From Candidatus Hebobacterum abditum (GTDB taxonomy: Bacteria > Armatimonadota > Hebobacteria > Hebobacterales > Hebobacteraceae), in the NCBI GenBank assembly GCA_029821875.1, contig JALGXW010000021.1:48354-112353 (forward strand): a DNA stretch of 64,000 bases. Reading direction: 5' to 3'. Positions within the stretch are counted from its first letter, which is position 1. Each line of letters opens with the position of its first letter. This document shows positions 17,404 to 27,169 of this stretch, piece by piece. A program made the translations under genes and the position numbers. Below the pieces are notes generated by a model. That model saw nothing but the letters and a program-made list of their open reading frames with translations. It was not told the DNA's origin and made no database searches.

Positions 17404-17979
17404 TCACCTTCTGCGCCTCCGTCTGCCGGAGTACGTGCACGAGGCGCACCAGCGCCGGCCGACACGCTGCCATCGACCGCAGCGCCGACACCGCCGCCAG
17501 CCGCTGCGCCGTCGCCATTCCGACATCCTGGCGAGGGAGGTGAACGCGCGCTCCGCCCGGCGCCTCAACTCCTCGTCCTCGATCTTCCCTGCGGCCTCGG
17601 CTATCCGCTTCTCCTGGCGCCCGGAGAGGCGGATCTCGGCGGGACGCGGCCCCGGCTGCCGGCTGCGGCGTTCCCGGCGGCGCGTTCCTCCCCTGAAGTG
17701 GATATCACGTATCACGCCCGAGCCGATCTTGGCCGCGAGGAGCTCCAGCAACTCCCGCCGCCGCATCTGGAGCTCATTGGCCCAGGCCGGCGTGTCTGCC
17801 GCCACGATCAGGACCCCATCTCGCACGGCTTCCGCCCGGCTGTGCGCCGACACGACCCGGCCCGCGATCTGCGGCCAGGACGAAATGGCCAGGTGCTCGC
17901 GGAAGCGCGTCCTCAGGTCGAGGTCCGCCAGCACCCCTTCGATCAGCCGGTCCAGCCTGGCCTCACCTCGGCCGGGCAT
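17404..17979 (-). CDS. dciA: DciA/DUF721-family replication protein with C-terminal zinc ribbon
   Basis: The 191-residue protein starts with the DUF721 fold (LIEGVLADLDLRTRF, followed by WPQIAGRVVSAHSRAEAVRDG and VLIVAADTPAWANELQMRR). In many bacteria DciA helps load the replicative helicase DnaB. A basic linker follows, and then CRRCG and CASC 10 residues apart near residues 165-180, which look like a zinc ribbon; most family members lack this. It overlaps the recF 3' end by 17 bases and belongs to the dnaA-dnaN-recF-dciA origin cluster. It is the last gene before the nucleotidyltransferase. Confidence 0.88.
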   Translation of the reverse strand: MPGRGEARLDRLIEGVLADLDLRTRFREHLAISSWPQIAGRVVSAHSRAEAVRDGVLIVAADTPAWANELQMRRRELLELLAAKIGSGVIRDIHFRGGTRRRERRSRQPGPRPAEIRLSGRQEKRIAEAAGKIEDEELRRRAERAFTSLARMSEWRRRSGWRRCRRCGRWQRVGRRWCASCTYSGRRRRRR

Positions 17980-19120
17980 GGTGTGGGGTCACCTCCCCGT
18001 TTTCCACGGCGAATATAGATGACTCAGCCAGGACATCCCTCGGTATGTCCTCCCGATCGCAGCAGGTCACGATGACCTGATCTGCGTCGCAGGCGGCAAA
18101 GACTCCTCGGCGGTGCCGCTCGTCGAGCTCGGAGAGCACGTCGTCCAGCAGCAGCAGCGGAGCTTCGCCCGTCATGGCGTGGGCGACGGCCGCGAGGCCC
18201 ATCCGGAGCGCCACTGCGCAACTGCGCTGCTCGCCCTGAGAGGCGAATGCCCGAACCGACTGCCCGTCGAGCGCGAGCTCGATGTCGTCCCTGTGCGGCC
18301 CTCTCGTTGTCGTCCCGTACTGCACGTCCACACGGCGGCGCTCCTCGAGCGCGGCCGCCACACGCCGCGTCACATGTTCCACCCGTCCGGCCTCGTCCTT
18401 CCCATCGGTCCCCGCGGTTTGTCCAGTCTCGATGGCAATCGATGGGCCATATGTCACAGTGAGGCCCCTTCCCCCGCCTGTTACCGTCGCGTGGGCCCGT
18501 TGCGCCTCCGGCGCCAGCGAGGCGATGAAGTCGCTGCGATCCAACATCACGTGCGCTCCGTGGCGCGCGGCAGCATTCTCCCATGGCGTGAGGGCCTCCT
18601 CAGCGGAGCGCCGCTCCCGCACCTCCTTCAGCGCCCTGTTTCTCTGCTCTATCGCCCGGCGGTAGCGAGTCACATGGTAGTAGTAGCTTCGCCTGATGGC
18701 GGACAGCTCACTGTCCAGCAGGCGCCGGCGCCCGGACGGCTCCCCGCGAAGGACCTCGATGTCCGATGCTGAGAAGAGAACCACCGGGGCGACCCCGATG
18801 AGGTCGGCTCGCCGACGCGACACGCCGTCGATCTTGATCTGGCGACGTCCGCTGGCGGCCAGGCCGACCTCCACCCGCCTGCGCCGCTCGGAGTTCACGA
18901 ACTCGGCGCGAACAAAGCCGTGCTGACTCCGCCAGCGGATGAGTTCGTCAGTCGTTCTCGCCCGGGGCGACTCGCCTACAGCAGCTACACAGATGCCCTC
19001 GAGGAGATTCGTCTTCCCCGCACCGTTGGGTCCGTGGACGGCGATGACCCCGGCGGGCAACTCGAGCGCCAGTGTTTCGTAGTTCCGCAGTTCTCGCAGC
19101 TCCAACCGTGAGAGATGCAT
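17963..19120 (-). CDS. recF: DNA replication and repair protein RecF
   Basis: The 385-residue SMC-like ATPase has Walker A in HGPNGAGKTNLLEG near residue 30, the ABC-type signature region FASQGEQRSCAVALRM near residue 290, and Walker B in APLLLLDDVLSELDERHR. RecF helps load RecA at single-strand gaps together with RecO and RecR. It follows dnaN by about 100 bases on the same strand and overlaps dciA by 17 bases, the usual order next to oriC. Confidence 0.96.
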   Translation of the reverse strand: MHLSRLELRELRNYETLALELPAGVIAVHGPNGAGKTNLLEGICVAAVGESPRARTTDELIRWRSQHGFVRAEFVNSERRRRVEVGLAASGRRQIKIDGVSRRRADLIGVAPVVLFSASDIEVLRGEPSGRRRLLDSELSAIRRSYYYHVTRYRRAIEQRNRALKEVRERRSAEEALTPWENAAARHGAHVMLDRSDFIASLAPEAQRAHATVTGGGRGLTVTYGPSIAIETGQTAGTDGKDEAGRVEHVTRRVAAALEERRRVDVQYGTTTRGPHRDDIELALDGQSVRAFASQGEQRSCAVALRMGLAAVAHAMTGEAPLLLLDDVLSELDERHRRGVFAACDADQVIVTCCDREDIPRDVLAESSIFAVENGEVTPHHARPR

Positions 19121-19222
19121 CGCTGGCCCCGTGTGGAAGCAAAACGAGGCACCCCCGCCTCCTGCGGAGCCGCCCCGCCTGCCTCCGGCCTTGCGCTGGA
19201 CTGCCTGCTCCCGGCCCTGCCC

Positions 19223-20341
19223 CTATAGCTGCATCGGCATGACGACGTAGAGGTAGTCCGGATCGTCAGATCCCTTCACGAGTCCAGAACTGAGCGGGCC
19301 CGTGAACTCCCATACCACCGTATCGGAGCTGATCACGGACAGAACGTCAGTCAGGTACTCGGCGTTGAAGGCGATCTGCAACTCCTCCCCTTCGATCTGG
19401 GCCGCCAGCTCCTCGTGCGCTCGCCCCACCTCTCCGCTCTCGGCGGTGATGATCAGCATTCCCTCCTGGGCGCGGAACACGAGCTTGCTCGCCTCTGCCC
19501 GGGCCACAATCGCCGCCCTCTTGATGGCCGCCTGCAGGTCCTCGCGGTTCACCGCGACCGTGCGCTCCGCTTCTCCGGGGATGACACGGTCGTAGTTCGG
19601 GAACTGACCCTCTATCAGTCGGGAGATGAGGATGTATGGTCCGACCTCGAATCTGATCTGCTCCTCTGCCACTCCAACCTTGACCGCGACCTCCTCGTCA
19701 GCCGGATCCAGCATCCTGTTGAGTTCTTGAAGGGCCCTGGAAGGGATAATCACCTGCCAGGCGTCTTGCCCGGCTTCGGCCTTCACTGCCTCGGCCGCGG
19801 CAGTTTTCACCGCCAGACGATAGCTGTCTGTGGCCACCATCTGGATGCCCGCCTCGCTTCGCTTCAGAAGGATCCCCGTCAGAATGGCCCTCGTCTCGTC
19901 GCCGGAGGAGGCGAAGATCGTCGAACGTATCAGGTCCCGCATTCCCGCCTGCGTCACTTCGAAGGCGATCTCCCCGGACACCTCCGGCAGGGCGGGATAC
20001 TCGTCGGCCGGCAGACCGTTGATCGTATACTCGGACCGGCCGCAACTGAGCCCCAGGATGTTTCGGTCTTCGCTGCGCATTTCAACCGTCGCGTCCGGGA
20101 GGCTCGCCACGACGTCCACGAGCATCCTCGCCGGCACTGTGATCGCGCCCTCTTCAGCCACCTCGATCGGCACTGCGCTCTGCGCACCTATCTCCATGTC
20201 GTAGGCAACGATACCCAGCCTGTCGCCCTGCGCATCGAGGAGAAGGTTGCTGAGGATCGGGAGAGTCGTCCGCCCAGAGACCACCCGACTGACGTGCTGC
20301 AGAGCTTCGTGGAGCACTCTACGGTTGCAGGAGACCTTCAC
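19223..20341 (-). CDS. dnaN: DNA polymerase III beta sliding clamp
   Basis: The 372-residue product matches the three-domain clamp in length and layout. It begins MKVSCNRRVLHEALQHVSRV, carries GRTTLPILSNLLLDA near residue 23, and ends with YVVMPMQL, the typical C-terminus (hydrophobic pocket edge). It encircles DNA as a dimer and tethers polymerase III. The GTG start follows AGGGGG. It lies downstream of dnaA across a 320-base gap that carries an AT-rich island. Confidence 0.97.
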   Translation of the reverse strand: MKVSCNRRVLHEALQHVSRVVSGRTTLPILSNLLLDAQGDRLGIVAYDMEIGAQSAVPIEVAEEGAITVPARMLVDVVASLPDATVEMRSEDRNILGLSCGRSEYTINGLPADEYPALPEVSGEIAFEVTQAGMRDLIRSTIFASSGDETRAILTGILLKRSEAGIQMVATDSYRLAVKTAAAEAVKAEAGQDAWQVIIPSRALQELNRMLDPADEEVAVKVGVAEEQIRFEVGPYILISRLIEGQFPNYDRVIPGEAERTVAVNREDLQAAIKRAAIVARAEASKLVFRAQEGMLIITAESGEVGRAHEELAAQIEGEELQIAFNAEYLTDVLSVISSDTVVWEFTGPLSSGLVKGSDDPDYLYVVMPMQL

Positions 20342-20661
20342 CGGTTGTTCCCCCTATTACAGGAAGAGTCAATGGTTGCCAGTCCGTTTCTATTCCGAAC
20401 CAGAAACACCTTTCGAGGGGCCTGTGGATGAAGTCGGGTTGTGTGCCTCCCGATAAGAGTTATAGAACAATCTAATAATAATGGTTATATGGGCTGTGGA
20501 ACTGGGGAGAAGCGCTGGCGGACAGCCCGACATCTGGCCATAGTGTCCACGCCCACCCTATTGGGAGACGAGGATGTGTGTGCCTTGCTGGCTGGAAAGG
20601 GATAACTGCCAGTCCATACCAGCGGATGGAAGCGACTTCCACAGGGTTTGCACAGGGATAT
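20342..20661. other. dnaA-dnaN intergenic region, candidate origin unwinding region
   Basis: A 320-base gap between dnaA and dnaN. It contains TGTGGATGA at 20423-20431 (8 of 9 to a DnaA box), an unusually AT-rich stretch from about 20451 to 20490 including TAATAATAAT (DnaA-trio-like), and TGTGGAACT a few bases further on. In a 65 percent GC background this is the best candidate for a DNA unwinding element. It also carries the dnaN leader. Confidence 0.55.
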
Positions 20662-22029
20662 CTACACGTCCATCCGGAGACGGGCACCGAGCTCGTTCAC
20701 GAGTGCGCGGACAGAGCTATCCGCCATCTCGTTCCTTATCTTCCCGCAGGCGTGGATCACGGTCGAATGATCCTTGCCGCCGAAGGCGCGTGCGATACTG
20801 GGATACGATGCCTTGAGTATGTCCCGGCACAGGTACATGGCGATCTGGCGCGCACGGACGACCTGCCGCTGACGGGTTCGGGCGGTGAGCTCCGGCACGG
20901 TGAAGTTGAAGTGATCGGCGACGAGTTGCTGTATGCGCCCGATGCTCAGCGGCTGCTCGGCATCCAGCGAATGATCCCGGAGTTGCTCCGCGGCCAGCGA
21001 GAGGGTGACGGGGGTGTCCGTAAGTGAGGCCGCCGCAAGAAGAGTGATGAGAGCGCCCTCGAGGACCCGAATGTTCGACTTGACCCTCCGCGCCATGAAG
21101 TGGAGCACCTCTTCTGGCACCTCAACGTGGTCGGCCTCTGCCCTCCGCGCGAGGATCGCTATTCGCGTCTCGAGGTCCGGCGGCTTTATGTCGGCTATCA
21201 GGCCCCACTCGAATCGGGAGCGCAGGCGATCGTCCATCACCTGGAGCTCCTTCGGGGGGCGGTCGCTCGCGATGACGACTTGTCGGCCGGTCTCGTACAG
21301 CGTGTTGAAGACTTGGAAGAACTCGGCCTCCGTGCGCTCCTTCGCGGCGATGAACTGGATGTCGTCCACGAGCCATACGTCGACATCGTGATACTTCTTC
21401 CGGAAGGAGCCGAAGCGGTCTTCCCGGATCGACGAGACGACGTGGAACGTGAACGTGTCCCCGGAGACGTACTCGACGCGCAGATGCGGATGCTCCCGAC
21501 TCACCTCGTGCCCGATTGCCTGCATGAGATGAGTCTTGCCGAGCCCGACGCCGCCGAAGATGAAGAGGGGATTGTAGGCCCGGGCCGGCTTGCGCGACAC
21601 AGCGAGGGCCGCGGCTTGCGCGAACTGGTTGCTCTTGCCCACAACGAAGTTCTCGAAGCTGTAGCGTGGATTCAGGGGTGTGCTCTCGAGACCCTCGGGT
21701 CCCTGCCGCGGCCCTCGCCGGTCTGAACGCCGCCGCCTACTCCCGCCGCTGTCCGCCAGATCCAAGCTTATCTGCCCGAGTTCGAAGGTAACCTTGAGTG
21801 GGCGATCGAGCACCTGCGCGAGTGCCGTTTCAATGGCCTTCCGGCCGCGTTTCTCGAGCCAATCGCGGGCGAACTCGGTGGCAACGATGAGTTCCAGTTG
21901 GTCGTCGGTGATAGCCTTCGGCTTGACTTGCTTCAACGAGCTTTGGAAGGAGGGCCGCGCTGCCTTCTTGTCCAGCGCTGCCAAGACCTGCTGCCATACT
22001 TCCTGCGCCGATGACCGCGACTCGCTCAT
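20662..22029 (-). CDS. dnaA: chromosomal replication initiator protein DnaA
   Basis: The 455-residue product has domain I (SSAQEVWQQVLAALDKK), a short linker, and an AAA+ domain with Walker A GGVGLGKTHLMQAIGHE near residue 160 and Walker B VWLVDDIQFIAAKERTEAEF. Domain IV carries the DNA-binding signature GGKDHSTVIHACGKI near the C-terminus. It melts oriC and recruits the helicase loader. The track begins at 22107, but ATG 22029 has GGGGGAGG upstream and matches the conserved N-terminus, so it is used. Confidence 0.97.
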   Translation of the reverse strand: MSESRSSAQEVWQQVLAALDKKAARPSFQSSLKQVKPKAITDDQLELIVATEFARDWLEKRGRKAIETALAQVLDRPLKVTFELGQISLDLADSGGSRRRRSDRRGPRQGPEGLESTPLNPRYSFENFVVGKSNQFAQAAALAVSRKPARAYNPLFIFGGVGLGKTHLMQAIGHEVSREHPHLRVEYVSGDTFTFHVVSSIREDRFGSFRKKYHDVDVWLVDDIQFIAAKERTEAEFFQVFNTLYETGRQVVIASDRPPKELQVMDDRLRSRFEWGLIADIKPPDLETRIAILARRAEADHVEVPEEVLHFMARRVKSNIRVLEGALITLLAAASLTDTPVTLSLAAEQLRDHSLDAEQPLSIGRIQQLVADHFNFTVPELTARTRQRQVVRARQIAMYLCRDILKASYPSIARAFGGKDHSTVIHACGKIRNEMADSSVRALVNELGARLRMDV

Positions 22030-22582
22030 GCGCCTCCCCCTGCGAAGATTAGGTTCGACGTCCTCGCGCCAGCGGCCCTCATGCCCTCGCCCCTGAGCGC
22101 GCGCCACCTCGCTTGGCCGAACTGGAGTGTGCTTACAGCGAGAGGTGAGCCGGTACGTATCCCTGGTTGGGGACCGGGGTGTGGATAGCTAGAGCCGCGT
22201 CACCTTCAGGATGAAGAAAGTCTCGATAATTGCTGCTTTTCTTGACTATGTCTGCCTGGGATCGCGGTCCCGACATCTGCTCGAACGTACCTTCCGGCGC
22301 CGAAAAACCCAGGCTTTATGCGGACGCGTCAATCCACAGCCTTTTCAACAACTGTGGATAACTTAGAAACCTTCCCGGTCCAACCGACCTCGCTGAGCAC
22401 ACGCCTCAATTCAACGGGCGGCAGTATATCACAGTTGGTGCCGCGTGACAAGCGCGTGACAAGAAGAAATTTGCCCGCTTCGCTCATCACCTTATGACAA
22501 CGCGCGTTGGAGACAAGGACAATTGGGTAAGCTTCAGCCCATCGACCAGCCGGGCGATTGCTGAGCGCGAATCGGCGGCCTG
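22030..22582. other. dnaA upstream region with DnaA boxes (oriC candidate)
   Basis: About 550 bases without a convincing gene. It holds a perfect DnaA box TGTGGATAA (22353-22361), an 8 of 9 box TGTGGATAG (22180-22188) and CAATCCACA (22330-22338, 7 of 9). The dnaA leader and promoter must also lie here, but no clear sigma70 match was found. The 102-residue ORF in this gap (22329-22637) is not family-like. Confidence 0.6.
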
Positions 22583-23062
22583 TCAGCGCGCGATCTTCAG
22601 CGTGAACTCGGCCGTGCGCCTGCCGAAGCGCCGACATTCACCGCGCGATCTTTCGTCCGGCGCGCCCACCGCGATGGGGCCGTAGTGGTCTCCCTCCGCG
22701 TCGCCTTGCACGACCATCCCATGGATCAAGAGCGCCTTGACGATGTCGAGCACAGTGGTCTCGTTGCCTCCGCCGGGACCGCCCGAAGACGCAAACGCGC
22801 CACCGACCTTTCCGCTGAGCTTGCCGTGATGCTTGACGCTCTTGTCGATCAAGTCCTTGACCTCGGCCGCCATCGTGCCGTAGTAGACCGGCGAACCGAT
22901 GACGATGCAATCGAACTCGAGTAGGTCATCGGACGTTACCTGGCTCACGGATCGAACGTCAACGGCTACCGAAGCGACCTCGCGGGCCCCTGCGGCGACC
23001 TCCTCCGCCATGTTCTCTGTGTTCCCGCTGCGCGAGTAGTAGCAGATGAGCATCTTGGCCAT
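22583..23062 (-). CDS. flavodoxin-family protein
   Basis: The 159-residue protein has a flavodoxin fold. The FMN phosphate loop is [13 protein letters not shown] at residues 9-21, the isoalloxazine loop is [12 protein letters not shown] near residue 57, and [13 protein letters not shown] near residue 91 resembles WrbA/NAD(P)H:quinone-type flavoproteins. It carries electrons through bound FMN. The last 30 residues (after [12 protein letters not shown]) are arginine-rich and atypical. It lies alone between the origin region and rpiB. Confidence 0.9.
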   Translation of the reverse strand: MAKMLICYYSRSGNTENMAEEVAAGAREVASVAVDVRSVSQVTSDDLLEFDCIVIGSPVYYGTMAAEVKDLIDKSVKHHGKLSGKVGGAFASSGGPGGGNETTVLDIVKALLIHGMVVQGDAEGDHYGPIAVGAPDERSRGECRRFGRRTAEFTLKIAR

Positions 23063-23316
23063 GGCTGATCTCCTCGCTCGCCGTCACGTCGGCGACTGTG
23101 AATCCCCGACGCTGCGCGGCCGGCAGTCCGTGGGCCATTCGCTTCCGAGGGGCCCCATTCCTGGCGGCGAGGGATGCTCGGCGTCCCCGCCCAAGCCGTC
23201 CCATGTGCCGGAAACGAGACGCCTTCTGTCTGTGGGGGACGCGGTCGCACAGGCGCTTGCAGGAGTGTATCGACCGCGGGCGGCGAAGCTATGACGGGTC
23301 GAGAGAGAGGTCGAGC

Positions 23317-23796
23317 ATGCGAGTGGCACTAGGCGCCGATCACGCCGGGTTCCAGATGAAGAACGCTGTCGCCGACCATCTGAGGGCGCTTGGCCACAAC
23401 GTCCTGGACCTCGGCGCGGACAGCGCAGAGCCCAGCGACTACCCCGACTTCGCGGAGGCCGTGGGCCGGGCCGTGGTTGAAGGCCGAGCTGAGCGCGGTG
23501 TGCTCGTCTGCGGCAGCGGGGTGGGCGCCGCCGTCGCGGCGAACAAGCTTCCAGGAATCCGGGCCGGCCTGTGCCACGACACCTACTCGGCCCACCAGGG
23601 TGTGGAGCACGACGACATGAACGTGCTCGTGCTCGGGTCCCGCGTCATCGGGCCCGAGCTCGCCCGCGAACTCGTGGAGGCCTTCCTGAAGGCGTCGTTC
23701 TCCGGCGAGGAAAGGCACCGGCGGCGCCTGGCGAAGGTGGCCGCACTGGAGGACGGCGCGGCGAGGCCGGATGCCGAGGAAAGGAACAGAACATGA
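23317..23796 (+). CDS. rpiB: ribose-5-phosphate isomerase B
   Basis: The 159-residue RpiB interconverts ribose-5-phosphate and ribulose-5-phosphate in the pentose phosphate pathway. It starts [12 protein letters not shown], carries the active-site loop [17 protein letters not shown] (Cys near residue 68) and [21 protein letters not shown] with the phosphate-binding His. The true start is ATG 23317 behind GAGAGAGAGG; the track adds an upstream extension. Its TGA overlaps the transaldolase ATG by 4 bases, so the two pentose-phosphate genes are coupled. Confidence 0.95.
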   Translation: MRVALGADHAGFQMKNAVADHLRALGHNVLDLGADSAEPSDYPDFAEAVGRAVVEGRAERGVLVCGSGVGAAVAANKLPGIRAGLCHDTYSAHQGVEHDDMNVLVLGSRVIGPELARELVEAFLKASFSGEERHRRRLAKVAALEDGAARPDAEERNRT

Positions 23797-24893
23797 ATCC
23801 GCTCTGCCAACTCCATCCACTGGGCCAGTCGGTCTGGCTGGACTACATAGATCGGGAGCTGCTGACCAGCGGTGAGCTGAAGCGACTGATGGAGGAAGAT
23901 GGCATCCGGGGCGTCACCAGCAACCCGACCATCTTCGACAAGGCCATCTCCGGCAGCGACGCCTACGATGCTCAGATCAAGGAGCTCGCCGTGTCCGACC
24001 CTGGCATGAGCGTTGAGGACCTGTATGAGAAGCTCGCCATCGCGGACATCCAGCAGGCGACCGATACTCTTCGACCGGTCTACGACGAGAGCGAGGGAGC
24101 CGACGGGTACGTGAGTTTGGAGGCCTCCCCGCGGCTGGCCAATGACACCGACGGGACGCTGGCCGAGGTCAGAAGGCTGTGGAAGCTCGTCGATAGGCCG
24201 AACCTGATGATCAAGGTGCCCGCCACGAAGGAGGGGATCCCGGCCATCGAGACCTTGCTGGGCGAAGGGTACAACATCAACATCACGCTCATGTTCTCCA
24301 GGGACCACTACGAGGCCGTGGCCAATGCCTACCTCAAGGGCATCTCTCGCGCACCCGCCGCGCTCCGCCCGGCCTCGGTCGCCTCCTTCTTCGTGAGCCG
24401 GGTCGATGGGAAGGCGGATAAGGCCCTGGAGGAGATCGGCACGCCGGAGGCGCTGGCCCTCAGGGGCAAGACCGCGGTCGCCAACTCGAAGCTCGTCTAT
24501 CGGCGTTTCCGGGAGATCTTCGATGGCGACGACTTCGCCGACCTGCGCGCCAAGGGCGCCCGCGTGCAGCGGGTCCTCTGGGGCAGCACGAGCACGAAGA
24601 ACCCGGAGTACTCAGACGTGCTCTACGTCGAGCCGTTGATCGGCCCCGACACCGTCAACACGATGCCGCCCGCAACGATAGATGCCTTCCGAGATCATGG
24701 GAAGGCAATCGCCGCCGTCGAGGACGATATCGAACAGGAAGAGGCGAGGCTGTCCCAGCTGAAGGCCCTCGGCGTCGACCTCGATCAGATCACCGAAGAA
24801 CTCCAGGAAGAGGGCGTCAAGGCCTTCGCCGCCTCCTTCGAGCACCTGCTCAGTACGGTCGAGAGCAAGCGGAAGGCCTTGGCTTTGGGTTAG
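23793..24893 (+). CDS. tal: transaldolase
   Basis: The 366-residue enzyme moves a dihydroxyacetone unit between sugar phosphates in the non-oxidative pentose phosphate pathway. Family marks are [13 protein letters not shown] near residue 11, [34 protein letters not shown], the Schiff-base Lys in [12 protein letters not shown] near residue 138, and [15 protein letters not shown]. Length and the C-terminal [21 protein letters not shown] match the long TalB-like/Tal-Pgi type. The ATG overlaps the rpiB stop (ATGA). Confidence 0.95.
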   Translation: MNPLCQLHPLGQSVWLDYIDRELLTSGELKRLMEEDGIRGVTSNPTIFDKAISGSDAYDAQIKELAVSDPGMSVEDLYEKLAIADIQQATDTLRPVYDESEGADGYVSLEASPRLANDTDGTLAEVRRLWKLVDRPNLMIKVPATKEGIPAIETLLGEGYNINITLMFSRDHYEAVANAYLKGISRAPAALRPASVASFFVSRVDGKADKALEEIGTPEALALRGKTAVANSKLVYRRFREIFDGDDFADLRAKGARVQRVLWGSTSTKNPEYSDVLYVEPLIGPDTVNTMPPATIDAFRDHGKAIAAVEDDIEQEEARLSQLKALGVDLDQITEELQEEGVKAFAASFEHLLSTVESKRKALALG

Positions 24894-24956
24894 GCCGAGC
24901 CGGGATCTGATCCCTGGCAGCGGCTCGGCCGCCAGAGGAGACTCGGATAGTGGACG

Positions 24957-24984
24957 GAGCGCGGCGCCTTTCGGCGCCGCGCTC
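24957..24984. terminator. bidirectional terminator between tal and the agarase-like gene
   Basis: A perfect 12-base-pair stem (GAGCGCGGCGCC) with a TTTC loop lies between two convergent genes. The tail is only mildly T-rich, so it may work in both directions as a strong hairpin. Confidence 0.65.
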
Positions 24985-25012
24985 TTCCAGTCTGCACTTT
25001 GCGCTGGACCGC

Positions 25013-27022
25013 TCAGAAGAACAGCAGCGGAAGGTACTCGGGCTCGTCGTCGTAGGGCCCGCTTTCGCCTGTCGCCACATCGTAGAGGCGTTCGTGGGTC
25101 GCCCGCGCGGCCTCGCCGAGGAGGTCATACGGCCGATTGCACACGTCGAGGAAGCCGATGTTCCAGTTCTCCCCGTCGAAGCGGCCGAGGGCGGATTCGT
25201 CGTAGAGCGTGAACCAGTGCACCCCGACACACCACGGCTTTGCCGCCGCGTCCTCGAGGTAGACGCGGTAGGCCTGTCCTCTGGCCTTCTGATCTCGGAC
25301 GTGCCCTATTCCACTCGCCGGCAGCCCCACGTCGAGCGCGCCGAAGTGCCACTCACCGATCATGACCGGCCGCTGCACGTAGGCGCTCAACTCCTCTAGC
25401 TCAGGTCGAACGCGCTGCTGGTATCCGTTCACGCTGAAGACGTCGAAGGAGGTCATCCCGTCCAGCGCCCACCGCGGCGGCACGGTGTAGTAGCGCGCGC
25501 CGAGGTTGAGGTGATTCGGGTCCACCTTCTTGCAGGCCGCGCTGAGGGTGGAGAACAGCTTCTCGACCATCACCGTGCTGAACTCGGCGAGGTCGGTCTC
25601 GGCTGCCGGCGTGAGGTCCTTCTTCCACTCGCCCTCCGCCACTTCGGCCAGCTTCACGTCCATGTCCCAGGCACCGGCGAGGCCGGCGTCGGTCCCGTGC
25701 TTGTTCCGCACGAACTCGGCCAGCGCGCGGCGCGTCTCGCAGGACGGCGTGTTGTAGAGCATCCCGACGGCCGGGATCTCCTTGGCGAAGCCCCAGGTCG
25801 GCTCGTTCATGAGGAAGTAGCCGATGAAGGCCGGGTCGTCCCTGGTCTCTTCGAGCTGTTTCGCGAAGTCGGCCGCCTCGGCCTCGAACTCGGGATGGAA
25901 GACATCGGGGAAGTCTCGGAACACGCGAGGCGTGTGCCCGCGGCGGAGGTCGAGCGGGCGGACATAGGGGAATCCGGCATCTCGTGCGATCTGCCACTCG
26001 GACCAGTTGGCCACCGTGTTGAAGCCCAGCCGCCGCAACTCGGCCAGCGCGATCTGCGCCCACTTCTCGCGCCAACCCTTGCCGAAGGCGCGGATGAAGT
26101 TCGCAGCAAGGTAGTTGATGTGCCGCTGCCGCCCGAAGCCGTGCGTGTGCGCCTCCCGGTACTCACCCTCGGGCTCCGGCAGCCACTCCAGAGCGGTCTC
26201 GAGTCCGCCGCATACGGCATCGGTGTCCACGCGCACGCAGTCCATGCCGGCCGACCAGAAGGCACAGCCGTCCGGGTCCACCAACCACCAGCGCTTGCCG
26301 TCGTGGTGCGTGCGGAAGAAGCCCGTCGCCTCGAGGCGAATGTCCTTGCTGCCTCCCCACTGCGACCAGGTCTTCGGAAACCGATGGCTGCCCTCCGCGT
26401 CGAGCTGGCCCTTCAAGCGGGCCGTCACCTCATCAGCGCTTCGGCTCTTCTCCGGCCACTCGTGCAAGGCGCTCTGGCCCAGCTCGTCGATGATGGCACC
26501 CCCTGGGAGTGTTGGTGACGTCAGGCGTTCGGGCTCTTCGGCAGTGGCCGTCACGGGAGTGAGGCAGAAGCGCGCGGGCTGATCGCTCTTCGCCGTGACG
26601 GTGATGGTCATGCGGTCCACTCTGTTCAAGTCCACACGATCGCCGAGGCAGCGCGGCTTGAGCCACGCGGCCTCGCGCTCGTAGGCCCACCGATTCTGGT
26701 CAACGGCCTCCAGTGGCATTCGCATACGTGCCTGACATTGATTCAGCGCAGAGAAGCTCAACCCGAATGCCGGCCCCTCTTCTCCCTCTCGGAGCTCCAG
26801 CACGAAGACGACCGTCCGGTTACCGTCCACCAGTAGGTCTGCAGTGAGATGGCTGGCTTTGGCCAGCGCGCCGATAGGTAAGCGATAGGCCAGGCCATCG
26901 CCGGTGTCCTTGACCGCGTACCACGTTGCGCCCGGGACGGGCGCGTCACCCCCCTCGGCCGCCAGCTTCCCGAGCAGCTTCTCTGGCTTGAGTTCCATCG
27001 CGAGCTTCTCAGTCGATGCCAT
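25013..27022 (-). CDS. agarase/beta-galactosidase-like glycoside hydrolase (clan GH-A)
   Basis: The 669-residue protein has an N-terminal beta-sandwich of about 200 residues and then a TIM barrel. It shows GFFRTHHDGKRWWLVDPDG and FWSAGMDCVRVD, typical of GH50/agarase-like proteins. The acid/base Glu is in FLMNEPTWGFA near residue 405 and the nucleophile Glu in VMIGEWHFGA near residue 557. It is probably exo-acting on a galactose-type glycan; the substrate is inference. No signal peptide is visible, so it may act on imported oligosaccharides. The start at ATG 27022 follows GAGGAGAG; the track extends to 27094. Confidence 0.85.
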   Translation of the reverse strand: MASTEKLAMELKPEKLLGKLAAEGGDAPVPGATWYAVKDTGDGLAYRLPIGALAKASHLTADLLVDGNRTVVFVLELREGEEGPAFGLSFSALNQCQARMRMPLEAVDQNRWAYEREAAWLKPRCLGDRVDLNRVDRMTITVTAKSDQPARFCLTPVTATAEEPERLTSPTLPGGAIIDELGQSALHEWPEKSRSADEVTARLKGQLDAEGSHRFPKTWSQWGGSKDIRLEATGFFRTHHDGKRWWLVDPDGCAFWSAGMDCVRVDTDAVCGGLETALEWLPEPEGEYREAHTHGFGRQRHINYLAANFIRAFGKGWREKWAQIALAELRRLGFNTVANWSEWQIARDAGFPYVRPLDLRRGHTPRVFRDFPDVFHPEFEAEAADFAKQLEETRDDPAFIGYFLMNEPTWGFAKEIPAVGMLYNTPSCETRRALAEFVRNKHGTDAGLAGAWDMDVKLAEVAEGEWKKDLTPAAETDLAEFSTVMVEKLFSTLSAACKKVDPNHLNLGARYYTVPPRWALDGMTSFDVFSVNGYQQRVRPELEELSAYVQRPVMIGEWHFGALDVGLPASGIGHVRDQKARGQAYRVYLEDAAAKPWCVGVHWFTLYDESALGRFDGENWNIGFLDVCNRPYDLLGEAARATHERLYDVATGESGPYDDEPEYLPLLFF

Positions 27023-27169
27023 CACTCTCTCCTCATGGTGAAGCGTGCCCTCCGCCGCGAAAGGCCCCCATAACGTTCCTGTTGGCAGGTGCAAGCCCTG
27101 CGGCCGCGCAGTGTGGCGGGAGGGGACGGACGGGCGCGGGAGGGCGGAGAGGGCGAGGGACGGGGCGCC

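Noticed and set aside
22329-22637. A 102-residue minus-strand ORF upstream of dnaA
   Set aside because: It runs through DnaA boxes and the flavodoxin end, with no ribosome-binding site or known family.
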